Source: Paenilisteria riparia FSL S10-1204
GTDB taxonomy: Bacteria; Bacillota; Bacilli; Lactobacillales; Listeriaceae
Length of the DNA: 64,000 nt
Assembly (NCBI RefSeq): GCF_000525995.1
Contig: NZ_AODL01000002.1
Span: 62,001 to 126,000, forward strand
Direction of reading: 5' to 3'
A program made the translations under genes and the position numbers. Below, one piece after another: positions 26,928 through 35,939 of the stretch. Under the pieces are notes generated by a model that did not search any database, had not been told where the DNA came from, and was given only the letters and a program-made list of their open reading frames with translations. Every line of letters begins with the position of its first letter. Position 1 is the stretch's first letter.

Positions 26928-27194
26928 ATGGAACAAGCAAGCTTTGTAGTAATTGATGAAACAGGTATTCACGCTCGACCAGCTACTTTATTAGTTCAAG
27001 CGGCAAGCAAATACAGCTCTGATGTACAAATTGAGTATACTGGTAAGAAAGTAAACCTTAAATCAATCATGGGTGTTATGTCTCTAGGAATTGGCAAAGG
27101 CGCTGATATCACTATTTATGCAGAAGGTAGCGACGAGAAAGACGCAATCGTTGGCTTAACAGAAGTTCTTAAAAAAGAAGGCTTGGCTGAGTAA
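26928..27194 (+). CDS. ptsH: Phosphocarrier protein HPr
   Basis: Central phosphocarrier of the PTS. 88 residues, full length. His15 in GIHARPA receives phosphate from enzyme I; Ser46 in LKSIMGVMS is the regulatory site phosphorylated by HPr kinase, which makes HPr the co-repressor of CcpA. The frame extends upstream but ATG 26928 has GAAGGAGAA at good spacing and yields the exact family N-terminus. Its stop overlaps the ptsI start by one base. Serves the mannitol PTS and the EIIA/EIICB system in this window. Confidence 0.97.
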   Translation: MEQASFVVIDETGIHARPATLLVQAASKYSSDVQIEYTGKKVNLKSIMGVMSLGIGKGADITIYAEGSDEKDAIVGLTEVLKKEGLAE

Positions 27195-28912
27195 TGGTTA
27201 AGGAATTAAAAGGTATCGCAGCATCCGATGGTATCGCTATCGCAAAAGCTTATTTATTAGTGGAACCAGATTTGTCGTTTGATAAAACGGAAGTTGCTGA
27301 TACAGAAGCTGAAGTTAAACGTTTTCAGGATGCAGTAGCTGTTTCAGGTACAGAGCTTGAAAAGATTCGTGATATTGCGAAAGAAAGCTTGGGCGAAGAT
27401 AAAGCTCAAATTTTCGATGCGCATCTTTTGGTTCTAAATGATCCTGAACTTATCTCACCAATCTCTGAGAACATTACGAACAATAAAGTGAATGCAGAAT
27501 CTGCGTTACAAGAAACAACGGATATGTTTATCGGCATGTTCGAATCCATGGATAACGAATATATGCGTGAGCGTGCAGCGGACATTCGCGACGTGCGCAA
27601 ACGTGTACTATCGCATCTATTGAACGTTACTATTCCAAACCCAGCACTTATCGACGAAGAAGTTGTCGTTGTAGCAAAAGATTTAACGCCTTCTGATACA
27701 GCACAATTGAACCGTCAATTCGTCAAAGGTTTCGTAACAGATATCGGCGGACGTACTTCTCACTCGGCAATCATGGCTCGTTCACTAGAAATTCCAGCAG
27801 TAGTTGGAACTGGTGATGTAACACATGATACGAAGGAGAACCAAATGATTATCGTTGATGGCTTAGAAGGCAATGTTATCATTGACCCAACGCCAGAACA
27901 AATTGCTCATTACGAAAAAGTGAAATCTGATTTTGCAGCACAACAAGCGGAATGGGAGAAACTAAAAAATGAAGCAACTGTTTCTAAAGACGGTCATCAC
28001 GTGGAATTAGGTGCGAACATCGGTACGCCAGAAGATTTAACAGGTGTTATTTCAAACGGTGGGGAAGCAGTGGGACTTTACCGTACAGAATTCTTGTACA
28101 TGGGCCGCGAGAATTTCCCAACAGAAGAAGAACAATATGAAGCTTACAAAGCCGTGCTTTCTGGCATGGACGGAAAAGCAGTTGTTGTTCGTACACTGGA
28201 TATCGGTGGCGACAAAACATTGCCATACCTTGACTTACCGCATGAAATGAATCCTTTCCTAGGTTTCCGTGCGATTCGTCTATGTTTTGCAAATGAAGAA
28301 TTATTCCGTACGCAATTACGTGCTTTGTTGCGCGCAAGTGTTCACGGCAATCTAAAAATCATGTTCCCAATGATTGCGACAGTAAATGAATTCCGCCAAG
28401 CAAAAGCAATTTTGTTAGACGAGAAGAAGAACTTAGCAAGCGAAGGTGTTGCAGTATCTGACACCATCGAACTTGGTATCATGATTGAAATTCCAGCAGC
28501 AGCGATTCTAGCGGATCAATTTGCGAAGGAAGTAGATTTCTTCAGTATTGGAACAAATGACTTGATTCAATACACAATGGCAGCAGACCGTATGAACGAA
28601 CAAGTTTCTTACTTGTACCAACCATACAATCCTTCTATTCTACGCCTTGTGAAGATGGTAATCGACGCAGCGCATAAAGAAGGCAAATGGGCTGGTATGT
28701 GTGGCGAAATGGCCGGCGATCAAACAGCTGTACCATTGTTGTTAGGAATGGGGCTAGATGAGTTTTCTATGAGCGCATCAAGCATTCTAAAATCACGTTC
28801 ATTAATCAAACGCCTAGATCGCACAGAAATGGCGAAACTAGCGGACGAAGCCCTACAACAAGCTACAGAAGAAGAAGTTGTAGCGTTAGTTAATAAATAT
28901 ACAGCGGAGTAA
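27194..28912 (+). CDS. ptsI: Phosphoenolpyruvate-protein phosphotransferase (enzyme I)
   Basis: Takes phosphate from PEP and passes it to HPr. 572 residues, complete. The active histidine is His190 in [15 protein letters not shown]; the PEP-binding barrel has the motifs [12 protein letters not shown] and [19 protein letters not shown], and the catalytic Cys lies in [10 protein letters not shown]. Translationally coupled to ptsH. Ends in a terminator; the CRISPR leader begins shortly afterwards. Confidence 0.98.
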   Translation: MVKELKGIAASDGIAIAKAYLLVEPDLSFDKTEVADTEAEVKRFQDAVAVSGTELEKIRDIAKESLGEDKAQIFDAHLLVLNDPELISPISENITNNKVNAESALQETTDMFIGMFESMDNEYMRERAADIRDVRKRVLSHLLNVTIPNPALIDEEVVVVAKDLTPSDTAQLNRQFVKGFVTDIGGRTSHSAIMARSLEIPAVVGTGDVTHDTKENQMIIVDGLEGNVIIDPTPEQIAHYEKVKSDFAAQQAEWEKLKNEATVSKDGHHVELGANIGTPEDLTGVISNGGEAVGLYRTEFLYMGRENFPTEEEQYEAYKAVLSGMDGKAVVVRTLDIGGDKTLPYLDLPHEMNPFLGFRAIRLCFANEELFRTQLRALLRASVHGNLKIMFPMIATVNEFRQAKAILLDEKKNLASEGVAVSDTIELGIMIEIPAAAILADQFAKEVDFFSIGTNDLIQYTMAADRMNEQVSYLYQPYNPSILRLVKMVIDAAHKEGKWAGMCGEMAGDQTAVPLLLGMGLDEFSMSASSILKSRSLIKRLDRTEMAKLADEALQQATEEEVVALVNKYTAE

Positions 28913-28929
28913 TTTCGTTGTTCGGAAGG

Positions 28930-28953
28930 CCCGAGGATGTTCCTCGGGTTTTT
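28930..28953 (+). terminator. Terminator of ptsHI
   Basis: Perfect 8-base arms CCCGAGGA / TCCTCGGG, 3-base loop, five T. Confidence 0.92.
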
Positions 28954-29009
28954 CTTTGTGGAAAAAGAGAGGACGGCAGATAGATGGTGTTTGGAAAAGC
29001 GGATACAAT

Positions 29010-29060
29010 AATCTGTCGACCTCCAGTAGTGCAAAATAATGGGGGCATCGACAGATTTTT
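29010..29060 (+). terminator. Terminator-like hairpin in the CRISPR leader
   Basis: AATCTGTCGA (29010-29019) pairs with TCGACAGATT (29048-29057), with an inner CCTCCA/TGGGGG stem, followed by TTTG. It would stop read-through from ptsI before the array. The left arm can pair even better with GGTCGACAGATT at 29147-29158. Confidence 0.6.
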
Positions 29061-29148
29061 GTTAAGCGTTGGTATGAAAGGGTTTGAGCCTTTTTTCGAA
29101 GATTTGATTGTAAGGTTAGAGAGCGGAAATTTAGAATTTGTTTACCGG

Positions 29149-29177
29149 TCGACAGATTTGGGTGTTTGAGGTATGAT
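29149..29177 (+). promoter_or_regulatory. Promoter of the CRISPR array
   Basis: -35 TCGACA (29149-29154, one mismatch to TTGACA), 17-base spacer, -10 TATGAT (29172-29177). Expected start near 29184, about 20 bases before the first repeat, reading into the array. Confidence 0.7.
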
Positions 29178-29202
29178 GGGAGTAGGCGTTGATGGGGTAC
29201 CT

Positions 29203-30606
29203 GTTTTTATCTAAGTAATGTGAAATGTAAATCTGCCCGCCTACTTTATGTTGCACACGCTCTTCTTGTTTTTATCTAAGTAATGTGAAATGTAAATCTC
29301 GTCTTTGAAGTTGCAGCTTCGGGACGAGTATTTTGTTTTTATCTAAGTAATGTGAAATGTAAATCCAACTGCTACATTTTTAAAAGCACTGCGCCTATTG
29401 TTTTTATCTAAGTAATGTGAAATGTAAATGCGATTTATCTAAATCGCCTGTAATCATGCCACCTGTTTTTATCTAAGTAATGTGAAATGTAAATTAACCC
29501 ACGTTGCGTTAGAAAGGATCCGCGCCTCGTTTTTATCTAAGTAATGTGAAATGTAAATTTAGTAAGTTGCATATGTTTCTTAAAACATCCTAGTTTTTAT
29601 CTAAGTAATGTGAAATGTAAATAGAGGACTCAAGTACATAGTGCGGACAGTTTTCCGTTTTTATCTAAGTAATGTGAAATGTAAATTTTGTTGTGTCTAC
29701 GTTATACATTTAAATTCCTCGTTTTTATCTAAGTAATGTGAAATGTAAATTAGAAGTCACATTTGATAATGACTATAGTTATAACGAGTTTTTATCTAAG
29801 TAATGTGAAATGTAAATGTTGTTCCAAAAGCAGTACTGGCAGCACGAAAAGCGGTTTTTATCTAAGTAATGTGAAATGTAAATCTTTAAATTTTGCTGTC
29901 ATGCGTATTCCTCCTCGTTTTTATCTAAGTAATGTGAAATGTAAATACGTTCGCTTTAGACACAGCTCCCGATTCGTTAGCCGTTTTTATCTAAGTAATG
30001 TGAAATGTAAATACCAATTGGCAATGGCTTCCGATGCCACTGCTGCTGGTTTTTATCTAAGTAATGTGAAATGTAAATTTTGCTGGCGCTAAATAATTGT
30101 TTTTTTTCGCTTTCGGTTTTTATCTAAGTAATGTGAAATGTAAATATAGTTGATAAACTTCTCGCCTTCTGTCATATGGATGTTTTTATCTAAGTAATGT
30201 GAAATGTAAATCCTTTTTCAGTCGCGGCTTTTCTTCCCGCCGCAATGGTTTTTATCTAAGTAATGTGAAATGTAAATTTCATATCTCGGTTTTTTATGCA
30301 CACCGAACCGAGTTTTTATCTAAGTAATGTGAAATGTAAATGCGTTAGTTAAGGTGCCGCAGTGTGTAGACGATTTTGTTTTTATCTAAGTAATGTGAAA
30401 TGTAAATAACAATTAGAAAGCGAAATAACGATGGCTTACGGCGTTTTTATCTAAGTAATGTGAAATGTAAATTCACCTGCCTTTTTTGCGCTTTTCGCAT
30501 CAAGGTAAGGTTTTTATCTAAGTAATGTGAAATGTAAATTCATTTCGCCGTCACGATCTACAATGATTCCAGCTTTGTTTTTATCTAAGTAATCTGAAAT
30601 GTAAAT
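29203..30606 (+). CRISPR. Orphan CRISPR array, 22 repeats and 21 spacers (rliB-like)
   Basis: Twenty-two copies of a 30-base repeat that begins GTTTTTATCTAAGTAATG and ends TGAAATGTAAAT, separated by 21 different spacers of 33-37 bases. The first 21 repeats are identical; the last (30577-30606) has G to C at repeat position 18. The degenerate last copy and the promoter on the left place the leader at the left, so the array reads on the plus strand. The 3' half of the repeat (GTGAAATGTAAAT) equals the one I recall from the rliB repeat of L. monocytogenes, which is of type I-B kind. No cas gene is found on either side or anywhere in the window; ptsI and a dehydrogenase flank it. In L. monocytogenes rliB is likewise cas-less and is processed with the help of PNPase. 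Cas genes elsewhere in the genome cannot be excluded. Confidence 0.97.
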
Positions 30607-30768
30607 TTTCGCGAAGTGTGATAGTCATTCTTATATTCCAGCGCTTTAGTCATTTTTTAAAGAATCAATTATCATTTAACAATCTCGAACCAACTCCATT
30701 TGCATTTTTACTCCCCCAGATGTACACTTTGTTTAGACGTGAACGGGATAGAAGGAGGAGTTTTTGCG

Positions 30769-31632
30769 ATGACGAAAATTGGATTTATTGGTGTTGGGGT
30801 TATGGGCGCTAGTATGGTGCGGAATTTGATGGCGGCGGGGTTTGAGGTACATATTTATACGCGGACAAAAAGTAAGGCGGAAAGCGTGATGCAAGAGGGG
30901 GCAATCTGGCATGAGACACCGCAAGATTTGGCGCCTCAGGTTGATGTGCTAATCACGATGGTTGGATATCCGACTGATGTGGAAGAGCTTTACTTGGCGG
31001 AGGACGGGCTGTTGACTACGCTTCGTTCGGGAGCTATTGCTATTGATATGACGACTTCTTCTCCGAATCTGGCGAAACAAATTGCCGAAGAGGGCGAGGA
31101 GCTGAACATTGCGGTGCTTGATGCTCCAGTTTCTGGCGGGGATATCGGTGCTAAAAATGGAACGCTAACAATCATGGTTGGCGGTGAACAGAAAGCGTTT
31201 GAAGCGGCTGAGCCTGTGCTAAATGCGATGGGGCAAAGCGTAATTCTACAAGGCGTTGCAGGAGCAGGCCAGCATACTAAAATGGTCAATCAAATCGCCA
31301 TTGCATCCAACATGATTGGCGTGACAGAAGCACTTTGCTATGCGAAAAAAGCGGGGTTAGATCCTGAAAAAGTGCTAGCTTCAATATCTGGCGGTGCGGC
31401 AGGAAGCTGGTCTTTATCCAACTTGATTCCGCGCGTGTTACAAGACGATTTTGCACCGGGGTTCTTCATTAAGCATTTCATCAAAGATATGCGGATTGCG
31501 CTGGATGAGGCAAAACAGATGAACTTGGAGCTTCCAGGTTTGGCGCTAGCAGAGCAGATGTATCAGCAGCTAGCTGATGCTGGCTTTGCAGAAAATGGAA
31601 CACAGGCACTAATTAAACATTATGAAAAATAG
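30769..31632 (+). CDS. 3-hydroxyisobutyrate dehydrogenase family oxidoreductase (YkwC-like)
   Basis: NAD(P)-dependent beta-hydroxyacid dehydrogenase. 287 residues, the same length as B. subtilis YkwC. Nucleotide-binding start IGFIGVGVMGASMVRNLMAAG, the substrate motif LDAPVSGGDIGAKNGTLTIMVGG, and the catalytic Lys in GAGQHTKMVNQIAIASNM. It may act on hydroxyisobutyrate, tartronate semialdehyde or similar acids; the substrate cannot be fixed. GAAGGAGGAG precedes ATG 30769; the longer frame upstream is not used. It matches the place of lmo1005 in L. monocytogenes as I remember it. Confidence 0.87.
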   Translation: MTKIGFIGVGVMGASMVRNLMAAGFEVHIYTRTKSKAESVMQEGAIWHETPQDLAPQVDVLITMVGYPTDVEELYLAEDGLLTTLRSGAIAIDMTTSSPNLAKQIAEEGEELNIAVLDAPVSGGDIGAKNGTLTIMVGGEQKAFEAAEPVLNAMGQSVILQGVAGAGQHTKMVNQIAIASNMIGVTEALCYAKKAGLDPEKVLASISGGAAGSWSLSNLIPRVLQDDFAPGFFIKHFIKDMRIALDEAKQMNLELPGLALAEQMYQQLADAGFAENGTQALIKHYEK

Positions 31633-31635
31633 CAA

Positions 31636-31676
31636 AAAAGCTGTGCGAGACGTCTTAGGCGCCAAGCACAGCTTTT
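31636..31676. terminator. Bidirectional terminator between the dehydrogenase and aminotransferase genes
   Basis: Perfect 11-base arms AAAAGCTGTGC and GCACAGCTTTT for two convergent genes. Confidence 0.85.
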
Positions 31677-31678
31677 GT

Positions 31679-32830
31679 TTATGCATACTTATTCATGAAA
31701 GATGTCATCCGATCCATCGCTTCGGCCAGTTGGCTAAAGGATGCTGCGAACGATAGGCGGAAATACCGATCTCCTTTTTCAGAGAAAGCATCGCCTGGAA
31801 CAACTGCGACTTTGGCTTCTTCGGCGAGTGCGATTGCCCAGTCAAAAGAATTCTCCGACACACTGTCAGGTAGCTTCGCAAAAAAGTAAAACGCGCCATC
31901 GGGTTCAATAATCGAAAAACCCATTTTGATAAGGCGCTCATGGACGAAACCTGCACGAGTATTGTATTCCGTACGCATTTGCACCGCGTCGTCTTTCCCG
32001 TTGCGCAACGCTTCTTCGGCTGCTTTTTGTGAAATCGAGGACGTGCATGTAACGGCGTACTGGTGGACTTTTATCATCTGGCTTATTAGTGCCTCTGGAG
32101 CCATTAAGAAGCCAATTCGCCAACCAATCATTGCGTGTGACTTAGATAACCCGTTGATAACAATGGTTTGCTCGCGAATCATTGTGGCAATCGAGGTGTG
32201 TGTCCCAAAAAACGTTAACTCACTATAAATTTCGTCGGCAATAACTAAAATATCTGTTTCCCGCACAACTTCTGCAATTTCCGCTAATTCTTCAGCAGTT
32301 AGTGTCACGCCAGTCGGATTAGATGGATAAGGCAAAATGAGTGCTTTAGTCTTTGGCGTAATCGCTGCGCGCAATTGTTTGGCAGTTAGCTTAAATGCAG
32401 TCTCCGTGGTGTCGATTTTGACAGACACGGCGCCCATTAAATGAATAATCGGCTCGTATCCAGGATAAATCGGATCAGGCAATAGAACTTCATCTCCGGC
32501 TTCCAAAATCGTCTGTAAGGCAACGCTAATTGCTTCTGTAGCACCAACAGTAACAATAATTTCTTTCGGACTGTAAGTGAGGTCATATTTATCGTAGAAA
32601 TAATGAGAGGCTGCTTGTAAGAGTTCTTGTGTCCCAGCGTTCGGTGTGTAGTTCGTAAAATCATGATGAATGGCTTCTATCGCTGCATTTTTAACGTGAT
32701 CGGGAGTCGGAAAATCAGGCTCACCAAGCGTTAACCGAATCATATCGGGAATGCCTGCAACACGATTATTAAATTTGCGAATACCACTAATTTCAATTTC
32801 CTGAACGGACTGTCTTACATGTTTTTGCAT
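31679..32830 (-). CDS. patA: Class I/II aminotransferase, PatA-like (N-acetyl-diaminopimelate aminotransferase)
   Basis: PLP enzyme. 383 residues. Motifs: VTVGATEAISVALQ, LPYPSNPTGVTLT, DEIYSELTFFG and the PLP-binding Lys in NGLSKSHAMIGWRIG. It resembles B. subtilis PatA, which transfers the amino group in the acetylated branch of diaminopimelate synthesis, and it lies in the same neighbourhood as dapH and dapL, the steps before and after it. The frame is open upstream, but ATG 32830 with AAGGAAG starts at MQKHVRQSVQEIEISGIRKF, the usual N-terminus. The role in lysine synthesis is inferred from context and homology; aromatic or other aminotransferase activity is the alternative. Confidence 0.82.
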   Translation of the reverse strand: MQKHVRQSVQEIEISGIRKFNNRVAGIPDMIRLTLGEPDFPTPDHVKNAAIEAIHHDFTNYTPNAGTQELLQAASHYFYDKYDLTYSPKEIIVTVGATEAISVALQTILEAGDEVLLPDPIYPGYEPIIHLMGAVSVKIDTTETAFKLTAKQLRAAITPKTKALILPYPSNPTGVTLTAEELAEIAEVVRETDILVIADEIYSELTFFGTHTSIATMIREQTIVINGLSKSHAMIGWRIGFLMAPEALISQMIKVHQYAVTCTSSISQKAAEEALRNGKDDAVQMRTEYNTRAGFVHERLIKMGFSIIEPDGAFYFFAKLPDSVSENSFDWAIALAEEAKVAVVPGDAFSEKGDRYFRLSFAASFSQLAEAMDRMTSFMNKYA

Positions 32831-32877
32831 GATACAACTTCCTTTCCAACATAAGGCTAGTTCTATCATAGCATTTT

Positions 32878-33291
32878 TTAACGGAAATAGGGGGAGGCAT
32901 TCTCATAAAATGCAGATTTTTTTAGAGGGTCAGGCTTGACGCCGGTGTAGTTCTCTAAGGTAGATTTGGCATGGGAAAGCGACATTCGTACTTGCGCCGT
33001 TGCTTTCACTGGTTGCATAGTACCCAAATGTGGCAAATCTTTCATATCTTGTTTTTGAGGCGGCAGGTGAAATAAGAAGCCGTGACAATCAATTAATAGA
33101 TTAGAATGTTGATACGATTTTTTTGGATTATTAGAATATTGTAATCCTAACTTTTTCGCTTGGCCTTCTTGAATGAGTTTCTCGATCGCAGCTTTCTTCA
33201 AACGATACAAATAACGCGGATCAGTGGCGGCTTTGCTATGACGATTGACAATAAAGATGGCTTCTGCAATTTTCTTGCTTGAGTCAGACAT
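32878..33291 (-). CDS. ykyB: YkyB-family protein
   Basis: 137 residues, function unknown. The sequence IFIVNRHSKAATDPRYLYRL at the start and LGLQYSNNPKKSYQHSNLL in the middle match the YkyB family (B. subtilis YkyB, about 150 residues). It is basic and cytoplasmic with no membrane segment. It precedes the aminotransferase gene by 47 bases on the same strand and may share its transcript. AAGGAGG precedes the ATG. Position corresponds to lmo1007 as I remember it. Confidence 0.8.
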   Translation of the reverse strand: MSDSSKKIAEAIFIVNRHSKAATDPRYLYRLKKAAIEKLIQEGQAKKLGLQYSNNPKKSYQHSNLLIDCHGFLFHLPPQKQDMKDLPHLGTMQPVKATAQVRMSLSHAKSTLENYTGVKPDPLKKSAFYENASPYFR

Positions 33292-33459
33292 TGTGAACCT
33301 CCTTTCCAGTTATAACTAATTATAACGGAAAACAAGGATTGAAAAAAGGGAAATAGCTAAAAAAACTTAAAAAATTCATAAATGTGTCGGCGATTTGAAC
33401 TATTTCAGTCGATAATGCAACATTTATAGAATTGTCGAACAATTTTTTTGCATCGTTAC

Positions 33460-33510
33460 TTGTATTCTTTAAAATTTTCGAGTATACTATCAATAATGAT
33501 AATCATTTTC
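33460..33510 (+). promoter_or_regulatory. Sigma-A promoter with Fur box
   Basis: -35 TTGTAT (33460-33465), 17-base spacer, -10 TATACT (33483-33488). Directly downstream, 33492-33510 (AATAATGATAATCATTTTC) matches 17 of 19 positions of the Fur consensus built from GATAAT repeats. The site covers the expected start point, so iron-loaded Fur should repress. Confidence 0.85.
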
Positions 33511-33553
33511 ATTTAGAAGAATTGGATTTGTTTTGGAAGGAGCTTGATGGAAA

Positions 33554-33772
33554 TTGAATAAAATCGGCAAAGTAGAATCATTTTATTTCCCGACCAAGGA
33601 CGGGATGTTGAAATTGTATGTATATGGCTTTAATCCAGTAGGTTCTTGGGGAGAAGTATACACGACTTTAAACGAACAAACAGTGTGTGTTAAAGGGTTC
33701 CATCGTCACAAAACAATTATGCGTTCTGTGAAAATGATGTTGGATTCAAATGTGAACAAAAAACAAGGTTAA
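33554..33772 (+). CDS. Small protein under a Fur-box promoter
   Basis: 72 residues with a TTG start; begins NKIGKVESFYFPTKDG and ends with a basic tail. No family recognised and no membrane helix or metal motif beyond one Cys. GGAAGGAG lies 11 bases before the TTG; the only ATG near it (33547) is out of frame and closes after four codons. The perfect promoter and near-perfect Fur box 45-90 bases upstream and a terminator 23 bases downstream make it a complete single-gene unit, expected to be made under iron limitation. Confidence 0.65.
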   Translation: MNKIGKVESFYFPTKDGMLKLYVYGFNPVGSWGEVYTTLNEQTVCVKGFHRHKTIMRSVKMMLDSNVNKKQG

Positions 33773-33795
33773 AAATTTTGAAATAATAGATGATG

Positions 33796-33835
33796 CTGTA
33801 AATAAGGCCTTTCAAGTCTGATTTGCAGTTTTTTT
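33796..33835 (+). terminator. Terminator of the Fur-box gene
   Basis: CTGTAAAT and ATTTGCAG (one G-U pair), 17-base loop, seven T. Confidence 0.75.
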
Positions 33836-34022
33836 ACGCTTTCGTTCATATTTAGGTTTCAAGGCGGGTGATAGGAGGAAAGCAGTAATAGTGAGAAGTA
33901 AATTATTTGTTTATTATAAATTCAACAGAACACTTGCTAAATAGGTACGATGTGCGATAAAATCTGTTAGTACGGTTTTAAACAAATGACAATCCATGGT
34001 TGAATAGAGAGGAGAATGTACA

Positions 34023-34247
34023 ATGTCTCAGTTATTGGGAATTATTCAACGTTTACAAGCAATGCAGGAGGACGAATCATCTGAAACGCAGTCGCGTCGA
34101 TTCGAAAAAGACGGTGAACCGTTGTGCGAAGTAAGGTATTTCCATGCTTCCAACTCATATGAAATTGAAATCTATGGCGATAACAACAAATATCAATTTG
34201 ACGATATCGACATGACAACACTAGAAATCTACGACATCTTGCAGTAG
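34023..34247 (+). CDS. ykuJ: YkuJ-family protein (DUF1797)
   Basis: 74 residues: MSQLLGIIQRLQAMQEDE, then RRFEKDGEPLCEVRYFHASN and the acidic end FDDIDMTTLEIYDILQ. It aligns over its whole length with B. subtilis YkuJ (79 residues), of unknown function. GGAGAATGTACA precedes the ATG. In B. subtilis ykuJ lies upstream of ykuL (here cbpB) and ccpC as well, so the order is conserved. Closed by a strong terminator. Confidence 0.85.
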   Translation: MSQLLGIIQRLQAMQEDESSETQSRRFEKDGEPLCEVRYFHASNSYEIEIYGDNNKYQFDDIDMTTLEIYDILQ

Positions 34248-34298
34248 CAGTAAACGACTAATACGAAGCAAATCAGTCTCCAAAGCAAAATAAAACGG

Positions 34299-34345
34299 AA
34301 AGATTACCAAAGACGACAAACTCTGTTGCTTTTGGTAATCTTTTT
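34299..34345 (+). terminator. Terminator of ykuJ
   Basis: 14-base stem AAAGATTACCAAAG with CTTTTGGTAATCTTT, then more T. Confidence 0.9.
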
Positions 34346-34559
34346 GTATGAAAAGCCGAAAGAGCTCATTTAACCCCCAACCCATTCTCTTTAGAATCCC
34401 TCTCCTTTGTGGTAAAATAAACACAGACAGGTTTAATGGCTTCCATTTAAGGTTAAACATACAGAGGACTTGAAATGAACAACCAAATACACTGATTTTC
34501 AGTAACTGGCCGGCTTTATTTTCAAACCACCAATACGTATAGAGAAGAGGGAGATTGCA

Positions 34560-34994
34560 ATGATCTCTAGTAAATTAGGGAATTTTTTAAGTGATAAGTT
34601 AGATAGCTATATGATATCGGCCGAGAAAGTTGCCCATGTACAGATGGGAAATAACTTAGAGCATGCGTTACTAGTTCTTACTAAATGTGGCTATTCTGTT
34701 ATCCCTGTTTTAGATTTTGAATTCAAATTACACGGACTTATTAGCTCAGCAATGATAACCGATGCCATCCTTGGCTTGGAACGAATTGAATATGAGCGGT
34801 TAGAACAATTGAAAGTGGAAGACGTGATGCAAACCAAAATGCCCGTGCTAACCAATGCTACCGATGTTGAAAAGATCGTGAAATTGCTCGTAGATAACCC
34901 ATTTATTTGCGTAGTAGACGATGCTGGTATTTTTGAAGGTATTATTACGCGCCATGTAATTTTAAAACAAGTACAACGCTATATTCATGAATAG
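34560..34994 (+). CDS. cbpB: CBS-domain cyclic-di-AMP-binding protein CbpB (YkuL/DarB)
   Basis: 144 residues made of a pair of CBS motifs (about 10-75 and 85-140: YSVIPVLDFEFKLHGLISSAM and FICVVDDAGIFEGIITRHVI as their core strands). Family members bind c-di-AMP; in L. monocytogenes the orthologue (lmo1009) interacts with RelA and in B. subtilis DarB with Rel and pyruvate carboxylase, stimulating (p)ppGpp synthesis when c-di-AMP is low. That is literature knowledge; the identification here is from length, CBS pattern and position between ykuJ and ccpC. A ribosome binding site GAGGGAG precedes the ATG. ccpC follows after 15 bases. Confidence 0.87.
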   Translation: MISSKLGNFLSDKLDSYMISAEKVAHVQMGNNLEHALLVLTKCGYSVIPVLDFEFKLHGLISSAMITDAILGLERIEYERLEQLKVEDVMQTKMPVLTNATDVEKIVKLLVDNPFICVVDDAGIFEGIITRHVILKQVQRYIHE

Positions 34995-35009
34995 ATAGGA
35001 GAGAGCCAA

Positions 35010-35890
35010 GTGATTGTCACCGAATATGAATTGTTAGTTTGCTTAGCGGCAGAGCTTAATATGCGAAAAAGTGCCGAGAAGTTATTCTTATCGCAACCCG
35101 CGCTCTCACAACGTTTACAAACCATTGAAAGCAGATGGGAAACCAAGATTTTTTTTACGAACGCAAAAAAGGCTTATTATTAACGCCAGAAGGAGAAGCT
35201 ATCGTTCAGCATGCCGAGCGCGTTATTGAGCGAGAACGGCAAATTCAAGAGCGGCTAGAGGCCCAAGATGGTGTTGTTCGAGGCACTCTAAAAATTGCGT
35301 GTGCTAGCATCGTCGCGCAAATGTGGTTACCTCGTGTGCTAAAGGAATTTATTAAAGCATATCCAGACGTCCATATTTCTGTTGTAACTGGTTGGAGTAG
35401 TGAGATTCATCAGGCACTTGTTGATGGTTCGGCGCATGTCGGTATTGTTCGTGGAAATATTGCTTGGAAAAGTGTCCATAAACCGTTATTCCAAGACAAG
35501 CTATTCTTAGTGGACAAAGAAATTAATCGATTAGAAGATGTATTAGATTCGGAGCGTCCATTTATCCAGTTTCAAAGCGATTCGAATTATTATCAAGTTA
35601 TTCAAGATTATTGGCAACGAAACTATGGAAAAATGCCGCGTCAAGCGATGGTGATGGATCAGATTGAGACATGTCGCCAAATGGCTTTTAACGGTATTGG
35701 ATTTGCGATTTTGCCAGAGGTGACTCTAATGGATGCTTCAGACGATATTCACAAAATCCCACTTGTGGATAAAACAGGAGAAATTTTAAGCCGTGATACG
35801 TCGTTGATTGGTTATGAGCAGTCGCTCGCATTGCCCCAAGTGAAGGCATTTTTGGGAATTGTAGATAAATATCTTGAAAGTCATAACTAG
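35010..35890 (+). CDS. ccpC: LysR-family regulator CcpC (two apparent indels)
   Basis: Citrate-responsive repressor of TCA-cycle genes. Corrected, 292 residues. The LysR helix-turn-helix is in the first frame ([20 protein letters not shown]) and the effector domain in the second ([31 protein letters not shown]). The change of frame lies between 35149 and 35170: reading the T run at 35149-35156 as seven and the A run at 35165-35170 as five gives [17 protein letters not shown], which aligns without gaps with B. subtilis CcpC (KIFLRSQKGLTVTP). Two extra bases in neighbouring homopolymers point to sequencing error. Start GTG 35010 with AGGAGAG. Follows cbpB in one operon. Confidence 0.87.
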
Positions 35891-35939
35891 CTATGGCACT
35901 ATTAGAGGTAGACACATATTTGAAAGGGGTTTTTTATTG

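Noticed and set aside
28984..29169. 61-residue frame in the CRISPR leader with a weak GAGAGGA before the ATG
   Set aside because: It overlaps the leader hairpin and the array promoter, and its sequence resembles no protein I know. The non-coding structure explains the region better.
29763..30092. 109-residue open frame with repeated FYLSNVKCK
   Set aside because: It is the CRISPR repeat translated in one frame; spacers supply the variable parts. Not a gene.
28913..31632. Cas genes near the CRISPR array
   Set aside because: None found. The neighbours are enzyme I and a hydroxyacid dehydrogenase, both complete housekeeping-type genes.
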